A DNA stretch of 64,000 bases from JAYTXL01 sp043742955 (lineage in GTDB: Bacteria > Verrucomicrobiota > Verrucomicrobiia > Limisphaerales > JAYTXL01). Positions 45,050-54,525 of this stretch are shown in pieces. The notes below the pieces were generated by a model. That model did no database searches. It worked only from the letters and a program-made list of their open reading frames with translations, and had not been told where the DNA came from. The stretch is taken from positions 1 to 64,000 of the forward strand of contig JAYTXL010000027.1 in NCBI GenBank assembly GCA_043742955.1. The letters run 5' to 3'. The position numbers and the translations under genes were made by a program. The number at the start of each line of letters is the position of its first letter. The first letter of the stretch is position 1.

Positions 45050-45658
45050 ATGAAAATATTAATTTTAATTCTGGCCATTGGATTCGCCGATGCGACGTTT
45101 GGCGAAGATGCCAAACCCATTTTCGTTGAGCCTGGAAAACTTGTTGCCCAGCCCGATTTCAAGCGGCCGCTCGGTGCCGAGTGGAAGTCGCCGTACGGTT
45201 CGTGGGAGGTGAAGGACGGCGAGCTCGTCATCGCCGAGCATCCGGAGGACAAACACGCGGCGGTGCTCTGGCATCAGGTGGCGTTGCCGAGCGCGATCAT
45301 TGAATGTGAGCTCCAGTTTGATGGCGGCAGCGGTTTTCTGATTGGCTGCGATGCCGCCGATCGGCATGTCGGCCGGCTGGTGGTCACGGCGAAGAACGTA
45401 AAGCTCGCGGAGGATTCCTCCGAGATCAAAGGCAAGCAGCCCGGCCAGACCCTCGACGAAACGGCGCTCGATCTGAAGCCCGGCCACTGGTATCCCGTCC
45501 GGCTCGAATGGGCTGGCGACAAGTTGGCCGCGCGCGTGGCCGGCAAGATGATCCAGGGCCAGCATCCCACCTTGTCGGCGACCAAGGCACGCTGGTGGTT
45601 TGCGGTCAGCGGTGCGAAGGTGCGGGTGCGCAATGTGAAAGTGTGGGCGGGGAAATAG
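45050..45658 (+). CDS. Secreted DUF1080-like (concanavalin-type) protein
   Basis: The ATG at 45050 gives a 202-residue protein with a signal peptide (ILILILAIGFADATFG). The body is beta-rich: WKSPYGSWEVKDGELVIAE, SAIIECELQFDGGSGFLIG, and HWYPVRLEWAGDKLAARVAG, with the order and spacing of the DUF1080/3-keto-glycoside hydrolase family. These proteins are frequent beside propeller-type dehydrogenase genes in PVC bacteria, as here with 33 bases between the two. Catalytic residues cannot be assigned with certainty. It is probably periplasmic and may act on oxidised sugars. Confidence 0.7.
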   Translation: MKILILILAIGFADATFGEDAKPIFVEPGKLVAQPDFKRPLGAEWKSPYGSWEVKDGELVIAEHPEDKHAAVLWHQVALPSAIIECELQFDGGSGFLIGCDAADRHVGRLVVTAKNVKLAEDSSEIKGKQPGQTLDETALDLKPGHWYPVRLEWAGDKLAARVAGKMIQGQHPTLSATKARWWFAVSGAKVRVRNVKVWAGK

Positions 45659-45677
45659 CGTCGCCTTTTTTCCGGGT

Positions 45678-46931
45678 TTAGGAGTGGCGCGAGGGCGTGT
45701 TCAAAAGGCGCCCCGGTTGGTCTGGAAGGAGCGGGTGGCCCGCGTCAAACCAAGCCGGCCGGCGGGCCCAGCGGAGCTTGGCGGGGGCAGAACGGGGGTT
45801 CGCATGGCATTCGGCGGGGGTGGGCCGGATGACTTCGCGGGCGATTTCCGCGTACTGACCGGCGTGCAATCCGCCGGCCAGGGATTTTTTCACGCGCCGA
45901 TCTTCCCCCGAATGAAACGTGAGAATGGCGACCCGTCCGCCGGGGTTCAGGCAGGCGGGAAGATTTCGCAGCAAGGTTTCAAGGGCGGAGAACTCGTCAT
46001 TCACGGCGATGCGGAGTGCCTGGAAGACGCGTCGGATGGTGAGGATCCGCTCGTCTTCATTGAGCCGGGGGAGGGCGATCTTGATGGCGGCGGCGAGCGA
46101 CGTGGTGGAGGCAAAAACCTTTCCAGCCAGCCGGGAGGCGAGTTCGCGGGCGCGCGGTTCGTCGGAGTTTTCCATCAGCATGCTTTCCAGGTCGGCCGCC
46201 GAAATCTTTTGCAGCAGCAGCGCGGCGGACTGGCCGCGCTGCGGGTTCATGCGCATATCCAGCGGACCCTCCCGTTTCACCGAGAAGCCGCGTGTAGGAT
46301 CATCGATTTGCATGGAGGAGACCCCGAGATCGGCGAGGATGACATCAGCGCCGCCCAATATCGGAATCAATGTCTTCTCCCTCGCTCCGTTCAAGCGGGG
46401 CGAGGGTTGGGCGGTGGAAGGTGGATTTTGAAAACCGTCCGCCGCAGCTCCCGGGCCCGCTGCTCCGGTGCGGGAGGAGAAATACGCCGCCAGCACTTGC
46501 GGCAGGCCGGCGAAATTACTCCGGTAGGCGGTGAATTGTTCCGGGCCGAAACCGGCCGAGCGCAGGCGGGCCTCGGTCTTCGGCAGTTGGAGCGGATCGG
46601 CGTCCAAGCCGAGGAGGTGGCCACCGGGCGCGAGTCGGGTGAGCAACTCGCCGGCGTGTCCGCCATAGCCCAGGGTGCAATCCACGGCCAGCTCGCCGGG
46701 GCCGGGGGCGAGCGCGGCCAGGATCTCCGCAACCATGATGGGCCGGTGAGTTCCGGCGGGCGTTTTACCCGAGGCCAGCACCTTCGCCACGGTCTCGGCA
46801 TAGCGCTCGGGATCGTGCTCCTTGTATTTCTCGTCGAAGCGCCGCGGGTTCCGCCCGGCGTACCGGGGTCGGCGGCGGTGCGGCGGGGTCGGCGATACGG
46901 AGGCAACAGGATTCACGGCGTTTTCGGACAT
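45678..46931 (-). CDS. rsmH: 16S rRNA (cytosine-1402-N4)-methyltransferase with inserted segment
   Basis: The 417-residue protein has the RsmH order: HRPIMVAEILAAL, the SAM site VDCTLGYGGHAGELL with LLGLDADPLQL, DVILADLGVSSMQIDDPTRG, and the C-terminal GGRVAILTFHSGEDRRVKK. Between the usual strand ending near AYRSNFAGL and ADVILADLGVSS lie about 40 extra residues rich in Pro, Gly and Ser, encoded by a hairpin-bearing insert. A 60-residue Pro/Arg-rich N-terminal extension is also unusual. It methylates 16S rRNA in the P site. No division-cluster genes (ftsL, murE) follow, so it stands apart from the common dcw order. Confidence 0.93.
   Translation of the reverse strand: MSENAVNPVASVSPTPPHRRRPRYAGRNPRRFDEKYKEHDPERYAETVAKVLASGKTPAGTHRPIMVAEILAALAPGPGELAVDCTLGYGGHAGELLTRLAPGGHLLGLDADPLQLPKTEARLRSAGFGPEQFTAYRSNFAGLPQVLAAYFSSRTGAAGPGAAADGFQNPPSTAQPSPRLNGAREKTLIPILGGADVILADLGVSSMQIDDPTRGFSVKREGPLDMRMNPQRGQSAALLLQKISAADLESMLMENSDEPRARELASRLAGKVFASTTSLAAAIKIALPRLNEDERILTIRRVFQALRIAVNDEFSALETLLRNLPACLNPGGRVAILTFHSGEDRRVKKSLAGGLHAGQYAEIAREVIRPTPAECHANPRSAPAKLRWARRPAWFDAGHPLLPDQPGRLLNTPSRHS
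46370..46480. repeat. Hairpin-bearing insert inside rsmH
   Basis: CCCTCGCTCCG (46379-46389) and CGGGGCGAGGG (46396-46406) form an 11-base stem (one mismatch) around TTCAAG. The stem is of the same CCCTC/GAGGG kind as the nuoL copy 1 core. The surrounding 110 bases encode residues that the RsmH family lacks and keep the reading frame. Outer borders are approximate. Confidence 0.65.
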
Positions 46932-47008
46932 TGGAGGAAAACCTACCCGAGCGATACAAATTGCGCGAGAAAGTTTCCCCCGCGGTTAAGTTCAGGTAAT
47001 TTGCCCGG

Positions 47009-48274
47009 ATGAATGTGCGGCGTATCATCGTGGTGGGGGGCGGGGCGGCGGGATTTTTTGCCGCCATCACGTGCGCGGAGGCCGATCCGGATGCGGAAGT
47101 GATAATTCTGGAACGCGGGCCGCAATTTCTTTCCAAAGTGCGCATCTCCGGTGGCGGGCGTTGCAATGTGACCCACGCCTGTTTTGAGCCGCGCGAGTTG
47201 ACCACGCGTTTTCCACGGGGCGAACGAGCCCTGATCGCGCCGTTCCAACGCTTTCAGGCGCGCGACACGGTCGCGTGGTTTGCACGGCGCGGTGTGGAGC
47301 TGAAGGTTGAGGCGGACGGGCGCATGTTCCCGACGACGGATTCGTCCCAAACGATTATTGACTGTCTCCTGCAGGCGGCCAATGCGGCGGGGGTGAAGCT
47401 GCGTCCCAACGCGGGGGTGGCCGACGTGGTGCGTGTGCCGCGGGGCGGATTTGAAGTGCAATTGGAAAGTGGTCCGGCGGCTGCCGGCGCGACGGGTGAG
47501 CGACTCGTGGCGGATCGACTCTTGCTGGCCACCGGCGGTTGCCGGGCAGCGGTGGCGGGCCAACTGGCGGTTACGCTCGGTCACACCCTCGAACCTCCTG
47601 TCCCGTCGCTCTTCACCTTTCACATCGAAACGGCCTGGCTGCGCGCGTTGGCGGGGACCTCGGTGGCAACGGTTGAAGCATCGGTGCCGGGCGCGGGCTT
47701 GCGGGAGCGGGGGCCTTTGCTCCTCACGCACTGGGGATTGAGCGGGCCGGTGATTTTGCGTTTGTCGGCCTGGGGCGCGCGGGCGCTGCATGATTTCAAC
47801 TACCGTTTCATTTTGCAGGTGAACTGGCTTCCGCCGCTCAACCCGGAGCAAGTCGATGCCGAGCTGCGCGCGCGGCGCCAGGCGCAGCCCGCCCGATTGG
47901 TGGTCAACACGCCGGTGGCGCCGTTGTCCGCGCGGTTGTGGGAACAACTGGTTCAGGCCGCGGGAATTTCGCGCGCCACCCGCTGGGCGGTGCTGTCGAA
48001 GGCAGCGCAGCATCACCTCGTGCAGCAATTGGTGCGGACGGAATTTCAAGTCTCCGGCAAGAGCCTGAACAAGGATGAGTTTGTCACCTGCGGCGGCGTG
48101 CGTTTGGGGGAGGTGAATTTCAAGACCATGGAAAGCCGACTTTGTCCGGGTCTGTATTTCGCCGGGGAATTGCTCGATATCGACGGGATCACCGGCGGCT
48201 TCAATTTTCAATCCGCCTGGACCACGGGTTGGATTGCCGGGCAGGCCATGGCCGGGGAGCGAGCCAGCGGGTAG
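47009..48274 (+). CDS. FAD-dependent oxidoreductase of the HI0933/BaiN family
   Basis: The 421-residue protein starts with a dinucleotide-binding motif (IIVVGGGAAGFFAAI at residues 6-20), followed by the family signature RISGGGRCNVTH, and closes with FAGELLDIDGITGGFNFQSAW, the FAD-contacting C-terminal motif. These flavoproteins belong to the YhiN/BaiN group; a bile-acid-reductive role is known for one member but not in general, so the substrate is open. It is divergent from rsmH, with 77 bases between the starts. It has no signal peptide and is cytosolic. Confidence 0.9.
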   Translation: MNVRRIIVVGGGAAGFFAAITCAEADPDAEVIILERGPQFLSKVRISGGGRCNVTHACFEPRELTTRFPRGERALIAPFQRFQARDTVAWFARRGVELKVEADGRMFPTTDSSQTIIDCLLQAANAAGVKLRPNAGVADVVRVPRGGFEVQLESGPAAAGATGERLVADRLLLATGGCRAAVAGQLAVTLGHTLEPPVPSLFTFHIETAWLRALAGTSVATVEASVPGAGLRERGPLLLTHWGLSGPVILRLSAWGARALHDFNYRFILQVNWLPPLNPEQVDAELRARRQAQPARLVVNTPVAPLSARLWEQLVQAAGISRATRWAVLSKAAQHHLVQQLVRTEFQVSGKSLNKDEFVTCGGVRLGEVNFKTMESRLCPGLYFAGELLDIDGITGGFNFQSAWTTGWIAGQAMAGERASG

Positions 48275-48503
48275 CGGAAGATGCGGGTTGTGGTGAATCG
48301 TCAGCCCGGCGGGATCAGCAGCGCCGCCGGTTCGTGTCCGGGAGACCTTCGCCGGCGGGTGGCGGGCGGCGGGCGAACCCCTCGCCAGAGGGTCGCCCGA
48401 AGAGGCCCCGCAAAAAGGGTGGATGATCTGCCAAAAACCGGTGAGCCACGCGAGCGGATCGTCCTTTAAGTAAAGGCAGATCCCAAATTGAGAAAGGCAG
48501 ATT

Positions 48504-49766
48504 ATGCATCAGGAAGATCAAACGGAGGTCTTGGTCGTCGGCGCCGGCCCGGTGGGGCTGTTTACCGCGCTGCGGTTGGCGGAGGGCGGCCTGCGGGTAA
48601 AGGTGATTGACCAGGAAGCCCGGACGACCACCCATAGCCACGCCTGCGCCCTGCATCCCCGCACGATTAAGCTGCTGGCGCAGGTTGGCCTGGCGGACGA
48701 ATTGATCAAACAGGGGCAGCGCATCGAGAGCATCGGTTTTTACCACGGCCGGCCACGGCGGGCGGAGCTGAAACTCGGCGAGTTACCCGTGGATTATCCG
48801 TTTGTCCTGGTGGTGCCGCAAAGCGCGCTGGAGAACACGCTGGCAGAGAGGCTCAGCCAGATGGAGAATGTCGAGCTCTGCTGGAATCATCGGCTGGCGG
48901 AGGTGAAAACCGTGAATGACACCGTGGTGGCAACCATCGAGAAATTCACCAAGTCAGCCAAGGGCTACATCGTTCCCGATTGGGATTTCATTGTGGAAAA
49001 AACCATGCAAACCCGGGCCCGTTTTTTGGTGGGTGCGGACGGATCCAATTCCCATATGCGGCAGTGTCTGGGGATTGAATCTGAGCTGGTGGGTGCGGCG
49101 GAGACCTTTGTGATTTATGATTTTGAATGTGCCAACAGCGTCGGGTCGGAGATGCGCGTGGTGCTGGACGCGGCGGCGGCGAGTGTGATGTGGCCATTTT
49201 CAGAGCATCGCTGCCGCTGGAGCTTTCAGACCATCCTGGCGATGCCGGCGGAGGCATTTCCGGAAAAAGATCGCAACGTGTTCATGGTTGAAGAGGTGCC
49301 GGGCGAAGACGATAGCCAGCATCGCCTGCAACGTTTATTGGAACGGCGCGCGCCCTGGTTTGAGGGTCAATTCAAGGAGTTGGAGTGGTCCACGGAGGCT
49401 CAATTCGGACGCCGGCTGGCGAAGCGATTTGGCGAGGGCCGATGCTGGCTGGTCGGCGACGCAGCGCATCAGACCGGGCCGATCGGGACGCAGAGCATGA
49501 ACATTGGGTTCTGCGAGGGGGCCGAGCTGGCCGCCGGGGTGCGCCGGTTGCTGGTGGATCATGGTTCGCCGGATTTCCTGGCGGAATACAGCACCAGTCG
49601 CCGCGCGGAATGGCAGCGTATGCTGGGGCTGGATGGTGGTTTAAAATCCACCGCGACGACCGATCCGTGGATCTGGGATCATGCCGCGCAAATCCTGCCC
49701 TGCCTGCCCGCCTCCGGGGTCGAGCTCAAATGCCTCGTGAACCAGCTCGGGCTTGAATTTGCCTAG
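48504..49766 (+). CDS. FAD-dependent aromatic-type monooxygenase
   Basis: The 420-residue protein has the group-A flavin monooxygenase motifs: GxGxxG in VLVVGAGPVGLFTALRLAE (residues 9-27), the DG motif in RARFLVGADGSNSHMR, and the GD motif in GRCWLVGDAAHQTGPIGTQS. The C-terminal region fits the PHBH-like class but lacks the thioredoxin-like domain of phenol hydroxylases. Family members hydroxylate aromatic or quinone-like substrates with NAD(P)H and oxygen. The substrate here is unknown. A 229-base upstream spacer carries CGGGCGA-type hairpins and AAAGGCAGAT direct repeats. Confidence 0.85.
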   Translation: MHQEDQTEVLVVGAGPVGLFTALRLAEGGLRVKVIDQEARTTTHSHACALHPRTIKLLAQVGLADELIKQGQRIESIGFYHGRPRRAELKLGELPVDYPFVLVVPQSALENTLAERLSQMENVELCWNHRLAEVKTVNDTVVATIEKFTKSAKGYIVPDWDFIVEKTMQTRARFLVGADGSNSHMRQCLGIESELVGAAETFVIYDFECANSVGSEMRVVLDAAAASVMWPFSEHRCRWSFQTILAMPAEAFPEKDRNVFMVEEVPGEDDSQHRLQRLLERRAPWFEGQFKELEWSTEAQFGRRLAKRFGEGRCWLVGDAAHQTGPIGTQSMNIGFCEGAELAAGVRRLLVDHGSPDFLAEYSTSRRAEWQRMLGLDGGLKSTATTDPWIWDHAAQILPCLPASGVELKCLVNQLGLEFA

Positions 49767-49931
49767 CCGATCCAAGGCGGGGCGCTGTTTCAGGAAAGTC
49801 AGCGGGGTGCGGTCGGTTGCGTCTGTCGGTTGCGTCTGGCCAAGGTGCGAGCCCCGGCTGGCGGGGACCAGATTAAAAATCCGTGTGATTGTCCGCTTGG
49901 CGGAGGTGGGGGAGTCCGTTAGAATCAGAGC

Positions 49932-50324
49932 GTGCCGATCTTCCACGAATGCCAGCGCTGCACGGCCTGTTGTCGGTGGCCGGGGCAGGTGCGCCTGGCG
50001 GCGGCGGAGATCACGCGCCTGGCGGCGTTCAAAGAGCTCAGCGAATTCGATTTTATCCAGCAATACACCCGGCTCACCGCGGACCGGCTGGGGTTGGCTT
50101 TAAAGGATCAATCCGGCGGAGAGTGTGTTTTTCTGGCCGGGAACGAGTGCGCTGTTCAGGCGGTCAAGCCCCAGCAATGCCGCGACTTTCCGAATCTCTG
50201 GAATTTTCCCGGTTTTGAAAAAGTATGTCGTGCCGTGCCCCGGCTCGTGGAGGCGGAGGAGTACGCGCGATTGATTGCGGCCGCCACCCGGCGCCCGGGC
50301 GGGGCTACAGTCCACGGTGCATGA
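49932..50324 (+). CDS. YkgJ-type cysteine-cluster protein
   Basis: GTG-started 130-residue protein with an N-terminal cluster of Cys (C7, C10, C13, C14 in CQRCTACC) and later Cys in GGECVFLAGNECAVQ and KPQQCRDFP. This spacing is that of the YkgJ/CxxCxxCC zinc- or iron-sulfur-binding family of unknown function. No membrane segment or signal peptide. The 3' end overlaps the convergent squalene-cyclase-like gene by 20 bases. The 165 bases before it hold nothing I recognise. Confidence 0.82.
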   Translation: MPIFHECQRCTACCRWPGQVRLAAAEITRLAAFKELSEFDFIQQYTRLTADRLGLALKDQSGGECVFLAGNECAVQAVKPQQCRDFPNLWNFPGFEKVCRAVPRLVEAEEYARLIAAATRRPGGATVHGA

Positions 50325-51513
50325 TCTCGAGCGCGAGCACGGCGTAGGCCGTGGCGAGCACCGGATCCTTTTCCCACCAGCGATTGTTATCATTGGACCA
50401 GGAGCCGTCCTTTTGTTGGAGGTTGATGAGTTTCAAGGCGGCTTCTTTTCGCCAGTTCACTTTTTTGCCGCTCTTCAATTCGAGTTCGGTGCCGCCGTAG
50501 AGCGCGAGGGCTTTCGTCATGGTGTGGAGATAATAGTAAAGACCTTGCGGGCCCAGGCCCGGGTTTTCCTCGAGCGTGTAGTTGCCGCGCAGCCATTCCA
50601 TCACCGCGACGACGCGCGGGTCGTCGCGTTTAACGTCGGCATAAATATAACTGAGCAAACCGGCGTAGCTGGCACTGCCGTAGGAACGGAGGGCCACGCG
50701 ACCGGTGGCGGAGTTGGTGACGCTTCCGGCCATGCTGTGGCCGGGATAGTAAATGAACCCGCCCTTGTTTTGCGGGTCGGCGGAAGCCCACGCCTCACGG
50801 TTCGACCCCGGTAAATTCTGACAGGTTTGCAAGAATTGAATCGCCGCCGGCCAATCCAGGTCGCGCGCCTCGGCCGCGCTTTTGTCCGCGACCAGGTGTT
50901 TGCTATAGTAGAGGGCCTCGAGCGCAAGCAGGGTGTTGTTCAGATCCGAGTGGGCATATTTGCTGCCGTAGCCGACCCCGCCATCGAAGGGGGAATCCGA
51001 TTCGCCTTTTTCACCCAGATCAATTTGGGAACGGACGAGGAAGGCGCGCGCCTGGCGCAGCACCGGATGGTATTCCGGCTGGTTTGCGGCCAGCAGCGCC
51101 AGCATCGAAACCGCCGTGTTATAGTTCGCCAATTCCTTTTGATAGATGCCGCCGTCGGTCTTTGCGCAGGCGAGCAGGAAATTGTAACCCCGTTTGAGTT
51201 CCGGAGTGACGGACGAATCAAAACGGCCCGTGGGTTCGCCCTGAAATGCAGTCAGCGCGAGGGCCGTGAGGGCGGGATGATCAGCGGTAGACCAGAAGCC
51301 GGCGGGGTCCTGACGTTTCTGCAACGCGGCCAAACCCCGGTCGATTGCATGTTGGACCTCCTGGCGCAGGGAGATGTCGGTGGGGTTGGGGAGGGGGGCG
51401 GGCTTCGGCTGGGCGGGGGGCGCCGCGAAAATCAGCCCGCCAAATCCAAGCTGAAGCGCGAGCGCAAATCCGAGGGTGAGCGGCGAGGCGTGCGCGGGGT
51501 TGAAAATATTCAC
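50305..51513 (-). CDS. Secreted prenyltransferase/squalene-cyclase-like repeat protein
   Basis: The 402-residue protein has a signal peptide (LTLGFALALQLGFGGLIFA) and alpha-alpha-barrel repeats of the squalene-oxidase/prenyltransferase type, each with a helix and a Gly/Trp-rich turn: GLAALQKRQDPAGFWST, FLLACAKTDGGIYQKEL, NLQQKDGSWSNDNNRWWEK. The catalytic DxDD motif of true cyclases is not seen, so I infer a binding or structural role in the periplasm, as assumed for many PVC members. The gene for a YdjY-like secreted protein lies 37 bases upstream on the same strand. Confidence 0.82.
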   Translation of the reverse strand: MNIFNPAHASPLTLGFALALQLGFGGLIFAAPPAQPKPAPLPNPTDISLRQEVQHAIDRGLAALQKRQDPAGFWSTADHPALTALALTAFQGEPTGRFDSSVTPELKRGYNFLLACAKTDGGIYQKELANYNTAVSMLALLAANQPEYHPVLRQARAFLVRSQIDLGEKGESDSPFDGGVGYGSKYAHSDLNNTLLALEALYYSKHLVADKSAAEARDLDWPAAIQFLQTCQNLPGSNREAWASADPQNKGGFIYYPGHSMAGSVTNSATGRVALRSYGSASYAGLLSYIYADVKRDDPRVVAVMEWLRGNYTLEENPGLGPQGLYYYLHTMTKALALYGGTELELKSGKKVNWRKEAALKLINLQQKDGSWSNDNNRWWEKDPVLATAYAVLALEIMHRGL

Positions 51514-51550
51514 GGCCGTAATTGATGCGGGAGGCAGCCGCGTCGTCCAG

Positions 51551-52333
51551 CTATTTCCGGGCGGGTTTGGCCGTCAGTTGAATCGTTACCTGCACCGGGG
51601 TGCCGCGCGGTGGCAGTTTTTCTGAAATGATCTGCCAGTTGGAATCATCCTCGCGGCCGGGGCGCGGGTTGTTGAACAGCGCGTCCTCGTCGGTGATAAG
51701 CGAGACGATGGAACCCTCGGTCTGCGCGATGAAGCGGCCGGCCCACACGCGCGAGCCGTTGAAGGTGAAGGGGCCGGAGCTCATGCGTGATTTTTGCTTC
51801 ACATCGAGCACAAGTTCCTCGAGGCGAAAGGACTTTTCCAAACCAGCCATTCGCCACCGGACCGCAAGGTTGACCGGGTCACCGCGAATCGGTTTGGTGT
51901 TTTCAGCGCTCAACTGCGCGCCCTTGAGGGGACCGCCGTCGGGCGCGTTCGTAAGCACGTGGGTAGGCGCGCCCCGGGCCCCGAGGAGCAGCATCGCGGT
52001 CTGAAGATGGTAGGGCTCCACTGCGGTTTGGAGCAGGCTCTCGTGCGTCTTGCCGGACGAATGGACAATCAGATATTCGATCAATCCCTCGTCCATGTTG
52101 ATCGCGGCGGGGAAACTGACGATCCGCTGTCGTTGGTCGAGGCGCACGTCGCCGATTTGAAAAAGTCCCGGAGCGATTTCTTTCACCAGCGCATTGGTGG
52201 TGGTGGTGGCCGCCGGTGGCGCCGGTTCAGCGCTCGCGAGTACGTGGCTGGTGGCCAGCAGCACAAGCAGGAGGAAGCCTGATCTCGCTGGCGCGAGGCG
52301 GAAATGCCGCTGGGGGCGGACAGGCTCAATCAT
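51551..52333 (-). CDS. Secreted YdjY-domain protein
   Basis: The 260-residue protein has a signal peptide (GFLLLVLLATSHVLASA) and then the YdjY-like core QRIVSFPAAINMDEGLIEYL with the following HSSGKTHESLLQTAVEPYHL, well known from planctomycetes and verrucomicrobia. The function of the domain is not known. The second half has beta-sandwich character (SGPFTFNGSRVWAGRFIAQ). It is the first gene of a two-gene unit with the squalene-cyclase-like gene. Its start faces the divergent gene at 52647 across a 313-base spacer. Confidence 0.82.
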   Translation of the reverse strand: MIEPVRPQRHFRLAPARSGFLLLVLLATSHVLASAEPAPPAATTTTNALVKEIAPGLFQIGDVRLDQRQRIVSFPAAINMDEGLIEYLIVHSSGKTHESLLQTAVEPYHLQTAMLLLGARGAPTHVLTNAPDGGPLKGAQLSAENTKPIRGDPVNLAVRWRMAGLEKSFRLEELVLDVKQKSRMSSGPFTFNGSRVWAGRFIAQTEGSIVSLITDEDALFNNPRPGREDDSNWQIISEKLPPRGTPVQVTIQLTAKPARK

Positions 52334-52646
52334 CGGGTCACGCTACGCCAAAGCGGTCCGGGTGCCAAATTGGAAATGGAGGGCAGCGATTTTTTTAGGG
52401 CCATCCCGAATAGTTCGCTTGCTGGTGAGAGTAGAAAAGAAAAACCTAAAAACAGGAAAAATACTTTACAATATTTTTAATTTTGATAACAAGACTTCCA
52501 GTGCAGATCAGCGGCTATCTCCATCATTTGAATCACACCGCCACCGCCCTAATGTTTAAGTTTTTGCCCCTTGCCTCGACCCAACTGGTGGTGCTGGACC
52601 GGCCCATTATCACCCTGCCGACAGACGGATAGATTTCTCGAAAGCC
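52334..52646. other. 313-base divergent spacer with AT-rich core
   Basis: No gene is visible. A core at about 52430-52500 is markedly AT-rich (ACTTTACAATATTTTTAATT) in an otherwise GC-rich region and most likely holds promoters for the YdjY-like gene and for the secreted-protein gene at 52647. I cannot place a convincing -35/-10 pair. Confidence 0.5.
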
Positions 52647-54485
52647 ATGAACCCTCCTTCCTTTTTTCGCCGCCTGTTCGGCGCCGCGCTGCTGGCGTCG
52701 GTGTTCACGCTGACGCGCCCGGCACACGCGCAATGGCAGACCCAGAGCGTTACTTTGAAGCCCGGTTGGAACGCCGTGTATCTTCACGTGGATGCCTCCC
52801 ACATCTTGCTGGACGACCTGATCAACATCGTCGGAAATCCCATCACCGAGGTCTGGCTCTGGCAGCCGCCCAGTTCCACCATTCAGTTCTTCGACACCCC
52901 CCAACAGCCATCCGCACCGAACAGCCAGTGGGCCATGTGGAATCGCTCACCCGTCATTGCGGACTCGCTCGTTCGGCTGCCGGGCAACTCCGCCTACCTG
53001 GTGCGCAACACCAACACCGTGGACTACGTCTGGACCATCAAGGGCAAGCCCGTGCCGCCGCGCTCTGATTGGACCAGTTCGGGTCAGAACTTCATCGGCT
53101 TCTCGACTCCGGCGGGCAGCCCGCCGACCTTCCAGGATTTTCTGACTCCCGCACCGAGTAACTTGTTGTCCAAAGCGGAGATCTATCGATATATCGGGGG
53201 GGAGCTGACGAACAATCCGGCGAAAATAAATCCGCTGGTGTATCGCAGTGTGCCGGTGGCGCGCAACGAAGCCTATTGGATCCGGGCGGGCACCAATTTT
53301 TACAACCGCTATTTCGGGCCCGTGGAACTGTCGTTGCAGAACCCGGCCGGGGTTCTTTTTGGCGACAACAGCGGTACCTACGCCGTGCGGCTCAAGAATC
53401 TCACCGCCAACCCGGTCACAATCACTTTGAATCTCGTGAGTTCCGAGGCTCCCCCCAGCCTACAGCCGGCGTTGGTGGGGGGGAATACGCCGACGCCTCC
53501 GCCGCTTTTAGTGCGCGGCACCCTCAATCTCACCAACCTCACTTATACCCACACCGCTTTAGCCGGCCAGCAGAGTTTCACGCTGGCGGCGCAGGGGCAG
53601 GTGGGTTCCGAGTTGGAAGTGGTGCTCGGCCTGAATCGTTCGGCCATGACCGCCTCGACCGGTTCAACCTATGCCGGCATTTTACGCTTCGCGGATACGG
53701 GCGGCCTGTCGCAGATGGATTTGCCGGTCAGCGCCACGGTGGCGGATGCCTCGGGTTTGTGGGTGGGGCAGGCGAGTGTCACTCAGGTGGGGCAATATTT
53801 GAAGACCTATCAGAAAGACGCCAATGGCAATCCCGTGCTCGCCCCCGTCACCACGAATGGGGCACCCTACATTGCCCTTGCCACGAACACCGCGCTCGGC
53901 TCCGTGGCCCGGCCTTTTCCGCTCCGGTTGATCCTGCATCATGACCCCGCTGCGGGGGCGGTGAACCTGCTGCAACGGGTGTTTGTCGGCCTTGGCCCGG
54001 TCACGAACCTGGTGGTGGCCACGCGGGAGTCGCTGCTCAATCCCTCGCTCATCAGCTCCGCCCGCCGGATCAGCGCCACCCACCTTCCGTTTTCCGCGAC
54101 AAATTCTTACTGGCCCAAGACCAGCGGCGCCTTCCAGCTGGGTTCGAATCTCGTTTTCAACGTCAGTCTGGACTACAATGACCACGCGTCGAATCCGTTT
54201 CTGCACACGTTTCATCCCGATCACGACAACCTGAAGCAACCGGACTTCAAGACCGTCCAGCCGCTGGGGGTTGAGTCTTACACGGTGACCCGGCGCATCA
54301 CGCTGGGTTTCACGGCGCCGGCGAATGACTTCACCAGCCTCACCGCCAGCACCCGTTCCTTTGGTGGAAATTACACCGAGGTCATCACGTTCTTCGGTTT
54401 TGACGGTCAAGCGCGGGAGTTCACCCTCGCTGGGATCTTCGCGTTGAACCGCATTAGCCCCATTTCCACCCTGACCAAGAACTAA
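52647..54485 (+). CDS. Large secreted beta-rich surface protein
   Basis: The 612-residue protein has a signal peptide (LFGAALLASVFTLTRPAHA) and is otherwise almost wholly beta-rich and polar, with many Thr, Ser, Asn and Pro (for example SVTLKPGWNAVYLHVD and NPVTITLNLVSSEAPP). It has few Cys and no catalytic motif. I do not recognise a family; the layout resembles adhesin or cell-surface proteins of PVC bacteria. It is first of three same-strand genes that all carry signal peptides, with 40 bases to the next. Confidence 0.75.
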   Translation: MNPPSFFRRLFGAALLASVFTLTRPAHAQWQTQSVTLKPGWNAVYLHVDASHILLDDLINIVGNPITEVWLWQPPSSTIQFFDTPQQPSAPNSQWAMWNRSPVIADSLVRLPGNSAYLVRNTNTVDYVWTIKGKPVPPRSDWTSSGQNFIGFSTPAGSPPTFQDFLTPAPSNLLSKAEIYRYIGGELTNNPAKINPLVYRSVPVARNEAYWIRAGTNFYNRYFGPVELSLQNPAGVLFGDNSGTYAVRLKNLTANPVTITLNLVSSEAPPSLQPALVGGNTPTPPPLLVRGTLNLTNLTYTHTALAGQQSFTLAAQGQVGSELEVVLGLNRSAMTASTGSTYAGILRFADTGGLSQMDLPVSATVADASGLWVGQASVTQVGQYLKTYQKDANGNPVLAPVTTNGAPYIALATNTALGSVARPFPLRLILHHDPAAGAVNLLQRVFVGLGPVTNLVVATRESLLNPSLISSARRISATHLPFSATNSYWPKTSGAFQLGSNLVFNVSLDYNDHASNPFLHTFHPDHDNLKQPDFKTVQPLGVESYTVTRRITLGFTAPANDFTSLTASTRSFGGNYTEVITFFGFDGQAREFTLAGIFALNRISPISTLTKN

Positions 54486-54525
54486 TCTTAACAAGTATAT
54501 TGAGCTTCACCCAAATTTTGCATTC

